A DNA stretch of 64,000 nt from positions 22,687-86,686 of IMG/VR virus record IMGVR_UViG_3300030060_008361, one strand, 5' to 3'. Below, piece after piece: positions 1 to 8,725 of the stretch. The stretch is from a virus. How positions within the stretch are numbered: the first letter of the stretch is position 1; the number at the start of each line of letters is the position of its first letter. Below the pieces are notes generated by a model that saw only the letters and a list, made by a program, of their open reading frames with translations, ran no database searches and was not told the DNA's origin. Both the position numbers and the translations under genes were made by a program.

Positions 1-1
1 C

Positions 2-832
2 AGTAAGGTGACAGATGATATAGTTAGAAATGTGTCTTCAGAAGCCGACGTTTTCCGGGTGCCTCACACAGTAGACACCGATATTTTTAAAAAAAGAGAG
101 AAAAAAGAATATTCAGAATTTCTGGCACCCCTAGGTGACTATAAGGATAAGATGATATTTTTCTGGAATAATAGAAACGCAAGAAGAAAACAATCTGGAA
201 CTTTAATCTTTTGGTTCAAAGAATTTCTTGATAAAATCGGGCATGATAAAGCTATGCTAATTATGCATACCGAACCGAAGGATCCTAATGGGCAAGATCT
301 ACAAGCAATAATAGAAAATTTAAATCTAACAGATGGACAGGTTATAATCTCTACCACCAAAGTGCCCTCAAAGGAATTGTCATATTTTTATAACGCCGTA
401 GACTGCACAATAAATATATCAGATGCTGAAGGTTTTGGTCTAGGCACTCTTGAGTCTCTTGCTTGCGAAACGCCGATTATTGTAAACATGACAGGTGGAC
501 TACAAGAGCAAGTTACAGATGGTGAAGACAATTGGTTTGGAATAGGCATTCAACCAACCTCAAAGTCAATCATTGGCTCACAGGATGTACCATACATATA
601 TGAAGACAGGATGGCTAAAGAAGACTTCCTAGAGGCAATAGAAACGTTTTATGATATGACACCTGAAGAAAGAGCGGAAATGGGCAGAGCCGGCCGACAA
701 CACGTTCTCGATAACTATAGCATAACTCAATACAGGGGCCATTGGTATAAGATTTTTAAATATGCCGAAGAGAAATTTGGTTCTTGGGAAAATAGAAAAA
801 ACTATAAATCGTGGGAGATTTTTGAAATATAA
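2..832 (+). CDS. Glycosyltransferase, GT4-like, 5' end cut by the window edge
   Basis: The frame is open back to the window edge and a GTG at 8 is probably internal, so the N-terminal Rossmann half is missing. What remains is the C-terminal, nucleotide-sugar-binding half of a GT-B transferase. It contains an E-x7-E motif in the stretch DAEGFGLGTLESLA, followed by the usual (P/T)-x-I-V-N-M-T-G-G turn. A complete family member is normally 350-400 residues and 277 codons are present here. The stop overlaps the next start (TAATG). It is the first of three consecutive transferases and probably adds a sugar from a nucleotide donor to a glycan. Donor and acceptor cannot be read from the sequence. 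Confidence 0.8.
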   Translation, partial: SKVTDDIVRNVSSEADVFRVPHTVDTDIFKKREKKEYSEFLAPLGDYKDKMIFFWNNRNARRKQSGTLIFWFKEFLDKIGHDKAMLIMHTEPKDPNGQDLQAIIENLNLTDGQVIISTTKVPSKELSYFYNAVDCTINISDAEGFGLGTLESLACETPIIVNMTGGLQEQVTDGEDNWFGIGIQPTSKSIIGSQDVPYIYEDRMAKEDFLEAIETFYDMTPEERAEMGRAGRQHVLDNYSITQYRGHWYKIFKYAEEKFGSWENRKNYKSWEIFEI

Positions 833-2070
833 TGAAAATTTTACTGGAAGCACCTATTTTAACTAATTCTGGTTACGGAGAGCACTCAAGGTTAGTTTAT
901 GATTCAATTGTTAGTCAAAATCCTGAAGCAGATATTTATATAAGCTCATTGCCGTGGGGAACCTGCACATACCAAAAACCGACCCAAGAAATCTCCCAGT
1001 GCATAAGAAAGTTAAACATATTAGCAGCAAATTCTCAAAATATAGATTTTGATGTCCAGATCAGGGTTGGTATACCAAATGAATTTGAAAAAAAAGCAAA
1101 GTATTCTGTTTGTGTTACAGCTGGTATAGAAACAGATAGAGTAGATGTGAGTTGGACAATAAAAACACATCAAGGTATTGATAAAATTATAGTACCCTCT
1201 AATCATTCCAGGCTTGGATTTACAAAGACCAAATATGAAGTCACCAACAACAGTAACAACACTCAGGCTATTGTGGACTGCGGTTGCCCGGTAGGAGTGG
1301 TACCATATCCAGCCAAAATTATAGATATTGAAGGCAAGAGTTTAGACCTAGACAGTGTTGATACAAAGTTTAATTTCTTAACTATCGCGATGATGGGAGT
1401 TAGGAAAAATCTATTTTTAGGTATAAAGTGCTTTATTGAACAATTTAGAGACAATCCCGATGTTGGATTAATAATTAAGACCAGCTCTTCAAGGTCTACC
1501 GTAATTGACAGAATAAATACTAGAAAGATACTAGAAAATAGTATAGGAAACTTAGGAGATCGAAAGTGTAAAATATACTTTATCCACGGTAACATGTCCG
1601 AAGAGGAAATTCATTGCCTGTATAACAATCCTAAAGTAAAGGCGTATTATACAACAACTCATGGAGAAGGATATGGTCTTCCTATATTTGAGGCAGCATA
1701 TAGTGGCTTACCTGTAATTGCAACTGATTGGTCTGGTCATTTAGACTTTATGAGGTCAGATAAAGACAAAAAAATAAAATTTGCTAAAATTGATTTTGAA
1801 TTAAAAGAAATACAAAAAGAAGCGATATGGAAAGATATAGTTCCCGAAGGTAGTAAATGGGCCTACCCAAAAGAACGATCTATTAAAGACCAGCTTGAAA
1901 AAATGTACAAAAATCATGGAATGTATAAAAAGTGGGCTAAAGCCCTTCAGGATGAGATTTTAGAAAATTATTCTAGAGATAAGATACTCAAAATGATGTA
2001 CGACAATATCTTTGAAGGCATTGATGTGGGGCCTCTACAGGAAAGCGAAGAAGAACTACTAATACTATGA
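832..2070 (+). CDS. Glycosyltransferase, GT4-like
   Basis: A 412-residue GT-B type protein. The C-terminal half carries the E-x7-E motif in EGYGLPIFE at about residue 280, followed by AAYSGLPVIATDWSGH, the standard GT4 donor-binding signature. The start overlaps the upstream stop and the stop overlaps the start of the next gene by 4 bases, so it is co-translated with the other transferases. The N-terminal acceptor half (residues 1-180) has no recognisable specificity motif. A role in building a phage-directed glycan follows from the neighbouring nonulosonic acid genes. Sugar specificity is unknown. Confidence 0.82.
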   Translation: MKILLEAPILTNSGYGEHSRLVYDSIVSQNPEADIYISSLPWGTCTYQKPTQEISQCIRKLNILAANSQNIDFDVQIRVGIPNEFEKKAKYSVCVTAGIETDRVDVSWTIKTHQGIDKIIVPSNHSRLGFTKTKYEVTNNSNNTQAIVDCGCPVGVVPYPAKIIDIEGKSLDLDSVDTKFNFLTIAMMGVRKNLFLGIKCFIEQFRDNPDVGLIIKTSSSRSTVIDRINTRKILENSIGNLGDRKCKIYFIHGNMSEEEIHCLYNNPKVKAYYTTTHGEGYGLPIFEAAYSGLPVIATDWSGHLDFMRSDKDKKIKFAKIDFELKEIQKEAIWKDIVPEGSKWAYPKERSIKDQLEKMYKNHGMYKKWAKALQDEILENYSRDKILKMMYDNIFEGIDVGPLQESEEELLIL

Positions 2071-4088
2071 AAAATTTATTGTACATAGCACAGTTTCATG
2101 AAACGTGCGGCTACAGTCATGCATCTCATGGTTACTTGAAATCATTACACTCCTTAGTGTCTTCAAGGGACGATATAAATTTAAAAATATTAAGCGTATC
2201 CCTAGACCCTAAAAAAATCAACCTAAATTTTCATAAAAACAAAACTAATCCTGATTTAATCAATCTATTTGATCAATATCACTTTACATCACAAAAAGAA
2301 TTAGAAAACTTTACATCACAAGACTACCATTGTTTATGGCATATGACCTCTATCTTACCAGAAATACTGAAGAAGCCGAATGTTTGTAACCTTTATAAAG
2401 AACTGAAAGCTAATATTGGCGAGCTTATACTTGGATCAATATCTAACTCTCATATATTAGCTTGGGAAACCGATGAGGTGCCACAAGAATATAAAGCTTG
2501 TATAGAAAAATACTCCCCATCAGTAGTATTCGCACCCAGCAAGTGGAATGTTGATACTTTTTCAAAGTTCACGGACTCTGCTTTTCTCCCTCACTTAATA
2601 GAGCATCCCAATGGACAATCTCAAAAGATAAAGTTTCCTTTTGATCCTAAAGATAATTTTTGTATTTTTTCACTATCAGAATGGACAAATAGGAAAAATT
2701 TTGAATGCCTAATCAGATCTTTTATCATGGAGTTTCATGATATAGAAGATGCCTATCTAATAATAAAAACAAATCTCCCAGTTGGAGTGTCAAAACAACA
2801 ATTTTTAGAAAATTTTGATTATATAAAAAAGACAACAAGAACTTATTCTAAAAGCAACGTTCAAAACATAGTGGTAATAATTGATTATCTTAGTGATGAG
2901 AAAATAAATTACTTATATGAGATAAGCGACCTTTATGCAATAACATCGTTTGGAGAAGGGTTCTCTCTACCAACAGCAAGAGCAGCCATCGGCATGACTC
3001 CAATTTTATGCCCAGATAAAGGTGGTCATGTTGATTATTTATCTATGGAGGGAGATTACTTTGTTGATGGTCAGTGGGACACTGTTCTTGACGCGCCTCC
3101 ATACGATAACGATGGCAACTGGTATATGCCAACAATGAAAAGCACAAGAAAAAAGCTTAAATTAGCATATAATGACTGGAAAGACAACCCGGATAGACTG
3201 AAAAAAAATGCGACCTTAAATTATAACAAAGCATCTAGTGACATATTCAATAGAGGCAGTATTGCCAAAACAATTATTAGTCAAGTAGATAAATCGTTTG
3301 AAGAATTTGGTTCAAATGTAGAATCAAAAGTTTCTGGCTTAAAGAGAGCTATACAAAATCTTCCACTAGAACAGAAAGTAGAAAAGTTAAAAGACTTTTT
3401 TAAGGATGAAGACTGTTACATACTAAGTTGTGGACCTTCGCTGGCAGAGTATAATAAAGACAAGTTAAGCAGTTACCTAAAAGATAAACTAGTGCTATCA
3501 GTCAAACAGGCTTACGAGGTGTTTTCTGGTGTCACTGATTTTCACTTTTTTAACTGTAGCAATCTACCAGAAAGATCTGCTGTTTTTTCTCCTCATTATT
3601 ATTATGACAATAATGTTATATCGATTGGTAGTAGTAACTATGATCAATATATGCGTTGGCCGACTTTTCAAATCAGTGACTTGTTTTTTAAGATACCAAT
3701 TAGAACCGAAATAAACAACGAATTTCTTGTTAGGACAGGAAAAATAGATGAATATTTACTTAAAAACAGAATAGAAAGGCCATGCGGCCCTGGAATTATG
3801 TACGAAACGGTGTTGTATACAGCTATTCATTTAGGCGTAAAGTCTATAACATGTATTGGGTGGGATCTAACAAGGCAAAAAGTTAACGAAGATAACTATA
3901 AACATTTTTTCGGATCAACTAAGGGCTTAATCAATAGGGGCGATATATTAGATTGGGAAATAGAGGAAACCAGAAAGTTTTCAAAAGATTTCTATTACTG
4001 GTGCAAAGATAACAAAATTCAACTTAAAATTGCCTCTAGTCAAAGTTCATTGTATGAAGGTATACCAAGGGTTAAGTTGGAACTTTAA
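2067..4088 (+). CDS. Fusion: GT4-like transferase plus GT42/DUF115-like domain
   Basis: A 673-residue protein with two parts. Residues 1 to about 400 resemble a GT-B transferase, with SFGEGFSLPTAR where the E-x7-E motif should be. The first glutamate is present but the second position is arginine, unlike the two preceding genes. Residues of about 447-625 form a separate Rossmann-like domain starting YILSCGPSL and containing GVKSITCIGWDL. This glycine-GPS...GxD pattern is shared with three stand-alone genes downstream and is typical of DUF115 and GT42 sialyltransferase-like folds. The second part may act on a nucleotide-activated sugar, perhaps the nonulosonic acid made by this cluster. Domain limits are by eye. 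The missing glutamate may mean an altered or inactive first half. Confidence 0.7.
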   Translation: MKNLLYIAQFHETCGYSHASHGYLKSLHSLVSSRDDINLKILSVSLDPKKINLNFHKNKTNPDLINLFDQYHFTSQKELENFTSQDYHCLWHMTSILPEILKKPNVCNLYKELKANIGELILGSISNSHILAWETDEVPQEYKACIEKYSPSVVFAPSKWNVDTFSKFTDSAFLPHLIEHPNGQSQKIKFPFDPKDNFCIFSLSEWTNRKNFECLIRSFIMEFHDIEDAYLIIKTNLPVGVSKQQFLENFDYIKKTTRTYSKSNVQNIVVIIDYLSDEKINYLYEISDLYAITSFGEGFSLPTARAAIGMTPILCPDKGGHVDYLSMEGDYFVDGQWDTVLDAPPYDNDGNWYMPTMKSTRKKLKLAYNDWKDNPDRLKKNATLNYNKASSDIFNRGSIAKTIISQVDKSFEEFGSNVESKVSGLKRAIQNLPLEQKVEKLKDFFKDEDCYILSCGPSLAEYNKDKLSSYLKDKLVLSVKQAYEVFSGVTDFHFFNCSNLPERSAVFSPHYYYDNNVISIGSSNYDQYMRWPTFQISDLFFKIPIRTEINNEFLVRTGKIDEYLLKNRIERPCGPGIMYETVLYTAIHLGVKSITCIGWDLTRQKVNEDNYKHFFGSTKGLINRGDILDWEIEETRKFSKDFYYWCKDNKIQLKIASSQSSLYEGIPRVKLEL

Positions 4089-4091
4089 AAC

Positions 4092-4826
4092 ATGAGACAC
4101 AATACTTTGCTTACCGGTGCTAATGGGATGCTTGGTAAAGAGATAAGCAACGTTATTGATGGTTGCTACTTGTTGCGCGGCAAGAAAGATTTAAATCTGC
4201 TAGATTTAAATAAAGTAGAGGCATTCCTCAAGAAAAACTTTTTTAGCACAATAATACATTCAGCAGCAATAACCAACCTACAGGAGTGTCAAAAATCTCC
4301 AGCTAATTGCATGGTTTTACACTCTGAAATAACAAAATTATTTAACAAATATTGTGATAAGTTAATATACATTTCTACGGTACCTGTCTGGGAAAAAAAA
4401 GATAAAAGCTTTCAAAATATATATTTTGACTCCAAACAAGCAGGGGAAGCAATTGTAAATCAGAAAAAAAACAACTTAATTGTTCGAACTAACATTGTTG
4501 GGACGGGCGGCTTAACAATGTGGGCTATAAATACTCTGAACAATAAAACAAAAATAGATGGGTACAAGAATTCTTATTTTAATCCTGTCCATACAAGGCA
4601 GGTGGCTAATTTTATAAAACAATCAATTGATAAAGGTATTCATGGAGTTAGGGAAGTTTTTGGAGACACTGTGTTGTCAAAATATGATTTCATAACCGAG
4701 GTGGCAAAAAAGAAAGGCTTTGATACTAGTCTTGTCCATGAAAAATATTTACAAAAAGATCAAAATCTGGTACACTTAACTCAAACAAATCAGCAAAGCT
4801 TTATAGAGTGTATGGAGTTGATATGA
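4092..4826 (+). CDS. NAD(P)-dependent sugar reductase/epimerase, RmlD-like extended SDR
   Basis: A 244-residue short-chain dehydrogenase of the extended type. The N-terminus has the nucleotide-binding TGANGMLG motif, then STIIHSAAI, a serine in YISTVPV and a Y-x3-K pair in YFDSK. The layout matches dTDP-4-dehydrorhamnose reductase (RmlD)-type enzymes, but the protein is about 40-50 residues shorter than usual, mainly in the substrate-binding part. It probably reduces or epimerises a nucleotide-linked keto-sugar for this cluster. Its stop overlaps the next start as ATGA, so it is translationally coupled to the first NeuB homologue. The exact substrate is unknown. Confidence 0.75.
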   Translation: MRHNTLLTGANGMLGKEISNVIDGCYLLRGKKDLNLLDLNKVEAFLKKNFFSTIIHSAAITNLQECQKSPANCMVLHSEITKLFNKYCDKLIYISTVPVWEKKDKSFQNIYFDSKQAGEAIVNQKKNNLIVRTNIVGTGGLTMWAINTLNNKTKIDGYKNSYFNPVHTRQVANFIKQSIDKGIHGVREVFGDTVLSKYDFITEVAKKKGFDTSLVHEKYLQKDQNLVHLTQTNQQSFIECMELI

Positions 4827-5887
4827 GTCAATTTTTTGTCGATGATAATAGGATAGGTAATGGTTCTGAAGTTTATTTTATAGCAGATATTGGAGCATCA
4901 CATGATGGATGCATTGATAGGGCAAAAAAACTTATAACTTTGGCCAAAGAAGCAGGAGCAAATGCTGTAAAGTTTCAACATTTCTCAGCTGAAAAGTTTG
5001 TTAGTGATAAGGGTTTTCGTGCTCTAAGCAATACATCACACCAGTCAAAGTGGGATAAAAGTGTATATGAGGTATACGAATCGGCTTCAATACCCCTTAT
5101 GTGGACAAAAGAACTTAAACAGCACTCAGATGAAGTGGGTATTACTTTTTTTTCCTCGCCATATGGAATAGATATGATTAGGCACCTAGATTCACATGTT
5201 TCAGTTTGGAAGGTAGGCTCAGGGGATATCAACTATCACAAGCAACTACATGAACTTGGTAAGACAGGAAAGCCAATCATGTTAGCAACCGGCGCTAGTA
5301 CAATCTTAGAAGTATCGCAGGCATATGATATATGTAAGATGTATACAGATAAAATAGTATTGATGCAATGTAACACTAACTACACTGGATTGGATAGCAA
5401 TTTTGATCATATAAATCTAAATGTATTGAAGACCTATTCTAAGTTATATCCTGATTGTATTTTAGGGTTAAGTGATCACACTTTTGGCCACGAGACAGTT
5501 CTTGGTGCTGTGGCTTTAGGAGCAAAAGTAATTGAGAAACACTTTACAGATGATAATACTCGGCCTGGCCCTGACCACCCATTTAGTATGAACCCAGAAA
5601 CTTGGAGCGACATGGTTAAATCATCAAGAATTCTTGAGCGCTCACTGGGATCCACAGAAAAGCGAGTTTGTGAAAACGAAAAAGAAACAGTGGTGCTCCA
5701 AAGAAGATCATACAGAGCGGAAACAAATTTGAAAGCTGGTCAAGTTATTAACGAAGGGCACTTCTCTACAAAAAGGCCTTGTCCGCAAGATTCTTTCTCG
5801 ATAACAAAAGATATCATTGGAAAAAGAATAGCTTCAGACATTACAAAGGGCGATTACCTGAGAGGCGAGCATTTTAATGACCAGTGA
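4823..5887 (+). CDS. NeuB-family nonulosonic acid synthase, divergent copy 1, with SAF domain
   Basis: NeuB-family enzymes condense phosphoenolpyruvate with a hexosamine to give a nine-carbon sialic-like acid. Seen here: a TIM-barrel with AVKFQHF, GSGDINY, GLSDHTFG and EKHFTDD (the two metal histidines) and RPGPDHPFSMNP, then a C-terminal SAF/antifreeze-like domain at about residues 285-350. I chose ATG 4823 over the in-frame GTG 4808: it forms an ATGA overlap with the upstream stop and has GGAG five bases upstream. Odd points are that the EIG glutamate of meningococcal NeuB (Glu25) is aspartate here (ADIGASHDG), and LHC-x3-YP is replaced by MQCNTNYTG. This marks a divergent subfamily whose product may differ from the other two copies. 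Confidence 0.85.
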   Translation: MSQFFVDDNRIGNGSEVYFIADIGASHDGCIDRAKKLITLAKEAGANAVKFQHFSAEKFVSDKGFRALSNTSHQSKWDKSVYEVYESASIPLMWTKELKQHSDEVGITFFSSPYGIDMIRHLDSHVSVWKVGSGDINYHKQLHELGKTGKPIMLATGASTILEVSQAYDICKMYTDKIVLMQCNTNYTGLDSNFDHINLNVLKTYSKLYPDCILGLSDHTFGHETVLGAVALGAKVIEKHFTDDNTRPGPDHPFSMNPETWSDMVKSSRILERSLGSTEKRVCENEKETVVLQRRSYRAETNLKAGQVINEGHFSTKRPCPQDSFSITKDIIGKRIASDITKGDYLRGEHFNDQ

Positions 5888-6395
5888 CTATTTTTTAAGA
5901 CCAATAGAAAAAAAAGATCTTCCAATTATTCAGCAGTGGCGCAATAGTATCAGCACTATCCCTAATGTAAGGGAATATAGACTAATGTCCATGTCACACA
6001 TAGAGTCTTGGTATCAATCTATGATATTGGATAATAAATTTGAAATGTTTGTTATGGTTAGTAAAGCTGATGGCCCAGTTGGTGTATGCGGACTTACATA
6101 CATAGATTGGAAAAATCGCCATGCCGATCTTCATTTCGCAATATACAAAGACCAAGCCTGGATAGATGATAAATATTCTAATATTTTCTATCCAGCTGTG
6201 TTAGAATATGCCTTTAATTCGTTGGGTCTAAATAAGGTTTATGTTGAAGTTTATGAAAACGATAAGAAAAAAATAAACTTTTTTACCTCAAAAGGATTTA
6301 GTTTAGACGCAAAACTTAGAAACCATTATTTTCACGATGGTAAATTTTGGGATTCATATATTTATTCTCTCCTAGTCGAAGAAAACAAAAAATAA
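5877..6395 (+). CDS. GNAT-family N-acetyltransferase, PseH-like, copy 1
   Basis: A 172-residue single-domain acetyltransferase of the RimJ/PseH type: the N-terminal LRPIEKKDL start, QQWRN, the central beta-strand GVCGLTYIDW and the C-terminal YVEVYENDKKKINFF-x3-GF block (acetyl-CoA site and final strands). PseH acetylates the 4-amino group of a UDP-amino-sugar during pseudaminic acid synthesis, and the same reaction is inferred here from context. The start overlaps the NeuB copy 1 stop by 11 bases. A similar paralogue lies at 14767-15297, so two acylation steps or two different amino-sugars may be served. A different acyl donor cannot be excluded. Confidence 0.8.
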   Translation: MTSDYFLRPIEKKDLPIIQQWRNSISTIPNVREYRLMSMSHIESWYQSMILDNKFEMFVMVSKADGPVGVCGLTYIDWKNRHADLHFAIYKDQAWIDDKYSNIFYPAVLEYAFNSLGLNKVYVEVYENDKKKINFFTSKGFSLDAKLRNHYFHDGKFWDSYIYSLLVEENKK

Positions 6396-6411
6396 ACTAC
6401 AGGAAAAACAA

Positions 6412-7245
6412 ATGAAGAAAACATATATTATAGCAGAAATAGGAATTAATCACAATGGCTCTCTTGATATAGCAAAAAAGCTAATAGATGTGGCCTCGGT
6501 CGCAGGCTGCGATGCTGTCAAGTTTCAAAAAAGAAACCCTGACGTTTGTGTACCGGAGCACCAAAAGAATGTAATGAGAGACACCCCATGGGGACGAATG
6601 ACATATTTGGACTACAAATATAAGGTTGAGTTTGAGAAGGAACAATACGATGAAATAGATGCTTATTGTAAAGCTAGAGGCATTGACTGGTCAGCGAGCC
6701 CATGGGACCTCGATAGTTTAAAGTTTTTAGAGCAATATGAGTTACCCTTTATAAAGATGCCATCAGCTATGATGACAAACGAAAAGCTGATGCGCTCAGC
6801 GGCTCAGACTGGAAAGAAGATTATTTTTTCTTCAGGAATGAGCACACTAGAAGAAACTGATAAAGCAGTTCAATGGATGAAAGAGGAAAAAACGGATTTT
6901 GCTCTTCTTCATTGCAATTCAGCATATCCGGCTCCACTTGAAGATTTAAACCTAAGTTGTATAAAGACCTTAAAAGATAGATATGATTGTGAGGTCGGAT
7001 ATAGTGGTCATGAGTTTCGTCTTGGCACCACAGTTGCTGCTGTTTATTTAGGGGCCACTATACTGGAGAGGCACATAACTTTAGATAGAACAATGTGGGG
7101 CTCAGATCACTTGGCTTCGGTTGAACCTCAGGGTTTAATTAAGCTTGTTAGGGGAGTTAGGGAGCTTGAGTTGTCGTATGGGGATGGCGTTAAGAAAGTT
7201 ACCGATGGTGAGCTGCCATCAAGAAAGAAGTTAAGAGGAAATTAA
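6412..7245 (+). CDS. NeuB-family nonulosonic acid synthase, copy 2, without SAF domain
   Basis: A 277-residue NeuB/SpsE-like TIM barrel. It keeps IAEIGINHNG (catalytic glutamate), AVKFQKR, LLHCNSAYPAP, GYSGHE and ERHITLDR (metal histidines) and MWGSDHLASVEP near the C-terminus. It stops at about residue 277 and lacks the 60-70 residue SAF domain found in the other two copies and in meningococcal NeuB, whose SAF domain reaches into the partner's active site. ATG 6412 is preceded by an AGGAAAA stretch after a 16-base gap, one of the few real gaps in the cluster. The next gene, the cytidylyltransferase, starts on its stop (TAATG), so the pair probably makes and activates the same sugar acid. Confidence 0.86.
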   Translation: MKKTYIIAEIGINHNGSLDIAKKLIDVASVAGCDAVKFQKRNPDVCVPEHQKNVMRDTPWGRMTYLDYKYKVEFEKEQYDEIDAYCKARGIDWSASPWDLDSLKFLEQYELPFIKMPSAMMTNEKLMRSAAQTGKKIIFSSGMSTLEETDKAVQWMKEEKTDFALLHCNSAYPAPLEDLNLSCIKTLKDRYDCEVGYSGHEFRLGTTVAAVYLGATILERHITLDRTMWGSDHLASVEPQGLIKLVRGVRELELSYGDGVKKVTDGELPSRKKLRGN

Positions 7246-7925
7246 TGAAAAAGCTAGAAGATGTAGGAGTTATAGTACAGGCAAGGTTGTCTTCCCAAAG
7301 GTGCCCTAGAAAGATGATTAGACCCTTTGCTGGTACGACATTGATGGATATATGCCTCAAGAAGCTTGTAAAATCAAGTATTCCCAACAAGAATATATGG
7401 GTTTCTGTTCATGAAAAAGAACTAGTTGAAATATGCGAAAAGTATCCAGTAAACATATTTCATAGAAGTGAGAAATCAGCAATGTCCGAGGGTACGCCAA
7501 TGGTGGAAATATATGAATGGTGGGATAAATTGCCTCATAAAAATATAGTTCTTGTAAATGCTTGTACCCCATTTATGAAGTCCGAGACAATAGAGAACTT
7601 TTATTATGATTATTTGAAATGTGAGGACTCTGGTATGTTTGCTGTTATGAAAAAAAAGAATTACTTCTGGGATGAAGATGGTAATTTCTTGACACCCATA
7701 AATGAGGCAGTTATGAATACTAAAACAGCAAAGCCGGTTAGAGAAGCGGCACATTGCTTATATGCCAGTTCTCTGGAGTCAATTGGTAGAAACGTGTGGA
7801 TGGGGGACTTTTCGAAGCCCGGAGACATTAAACTTTGGAATATAAAAGAAGAAGAGACTTTTGATGTCGACTACGAGTGGGAATTTAAGATGTACGAATC
7901 TTTCTATGGTAAGCTAAATGAATAA
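7245..7925 (+). CDS. CMP-nonulosonic acid synthetase-like cytidylyltransferase (NeuA/SpsF type)
   Basis: A 226-residue nucleotidyltransferase. The N-terminal signature VIVQARLSSQRCPRKMIRPFAG is the nucleotide-binding loop of the CMP-sialate/CMP-KDO synthetase superfamily (R-x2-S-x-R-x-P-x-K). Further on are VLVNACTPFM and a C-terminal WNIKEEETFDVDYEWEF block, typical of NeuA-like proteins, where the DVD-type acidic pair binds metal. It should activate a nine-carbon sugar acid with CTP before transfer. It is the only such enzyme in the window although there are three synthases. It starts on the stop of NeuB copy 2 and overlaps the next gene by 8 bases. Confidence 0.82.
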   Translation: MKKLEDVGVIVQARLSSQRCPRKMIRPFAGTTLMDICLKKLVKSSIPNKNIWVSVHEKELVEICEKYPVNIFHRSEKSAMSEGTPMVEIYEWWDKLPHKNIVLVNACTPFMKSETIENFYYDYLKCEDSGMFAVMKKKNYFWDEDGNFLTPINEAVMNTKTAKPVREAAHCLYASSLESIGRNVWMGDFSKPGDIKLWNIKEEETFDVDYEWEFKMYESFYGKLNE

Positions 7926-8724
7926 AATTTTTATACTGGGCCCTGGCCCCAGTTGCTTGACCCCAGAAAATATAAAAACTATAACAAAAGTAAAAAATTC
8001 AAACATACCTATTTTTGCTTTTCAAAAAACATTTCCATATTGTGTTGACTACTTTGGAATAACCCCGGACTATTGGACTTATTATGATCCTAATGGTTCA
8101 ATTCCAGGATTAAGGTATATTAGTAACAACCCTGATATAAAAACAAATGTAATTTTACCTTCAACAGTTGATGGCGAAGATATTGAACAGTTTAAAAGAT
8201 ATTGCCCTACTGGCGGCAGTACATCTTTGGAGTCAACACCGCGGGGCTGGTCTGAATATTGCGACCTATTAAGCAGAGTAAAAAATAGAAACAACATCCA
8301 GTATGTAGAGGCTGATACTATTTTTAGAGTTGAAAAAGAAGATAAACAAAAATTTAAAAGTGTAAATGGTAACTTAGAACACAGCTTACGACTTGGTAAG
8401 GTTTTTTTTGGTACATCAATTGACTTTTCTTTACCAAATGTTGGAGCTGAAAATAAACTATCAATGGCAGTGTTGCCAGTGGTTAGGCATTTAGGGTTTA
8501 CTGAGATTTATGTAATTGGTTTTGACGGGCTTTCTGGTAGATTTTATCAACATATGGAGCCTACGGATAGTAGAACTAAGTCTTACGTTGGTCAGTACAG
8601 GTACCTTGATGTGTGGAAAAATAATCAAAATAAAATTAATCTTAAAATATACTCACTAAATCCTAATTGTAGTATAGTGAAACGGGCGGGTATCGAATAC
8701 GTGGATGTAGACAGGATCTTATAA
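7918..8724 (+). CDS. GT42/DUF115-like Rossmann protein, candidate sialic-acid-type transferase
   Basis: A 268-residue protein that opens with IFILGPGPSCL, continues with GITPDYWTYYDP, and near residue 195 has GFTEIYVIGFDGLSG followed by YQHMEPT. The order glycine-GPS motif, DYW/DP segment and I-x-V-I-G-x-D strand recalls Campylobacter GT42 sialyltransferases (Cst type) and DUF115 proteins. Its position directly after the CMP-sugar synthetase, overlapping it by 8 bases, fits a transferase that uses the activated product. The match is by motif memory only, so transferase activity is an inference. Related genes are at 15299 and 16179, and as a fusion at 2067. Confidence 0.6.
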   Translation: MNKIFILGPGPSCLTPENIKTITKVKNSNIPIFAFQKTFPYCVDYFGITPDYWTYYDPNGSIPGLRYISNNPDIKTNVILPSTVDGEDIEQFKRYCPTGGSTSLESTPRGWSEYCDLLSRVKNRNNIQYVEADTIFRVEKEDKQKFKSVNGNLEHSLRLGKVFFGTSIDFSLPNVGAENKLSMAVLPVVRHLGFTEIYVIGFDGLSGRFYQHMEPTDSRTKSYVGQYRYLDVWKNNQNKINLKIYSLNPNCSIVKRAGIEYVDVDRIL

Positions 8725-8725
8725 G

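Noticed and set aside
4808-4822. GTG at 4808 as start of NeuB copy 1
   Set aside because: ATG 4823 forms a standard ATGA overlap with the upstream stop and has GGAG at a good distance.
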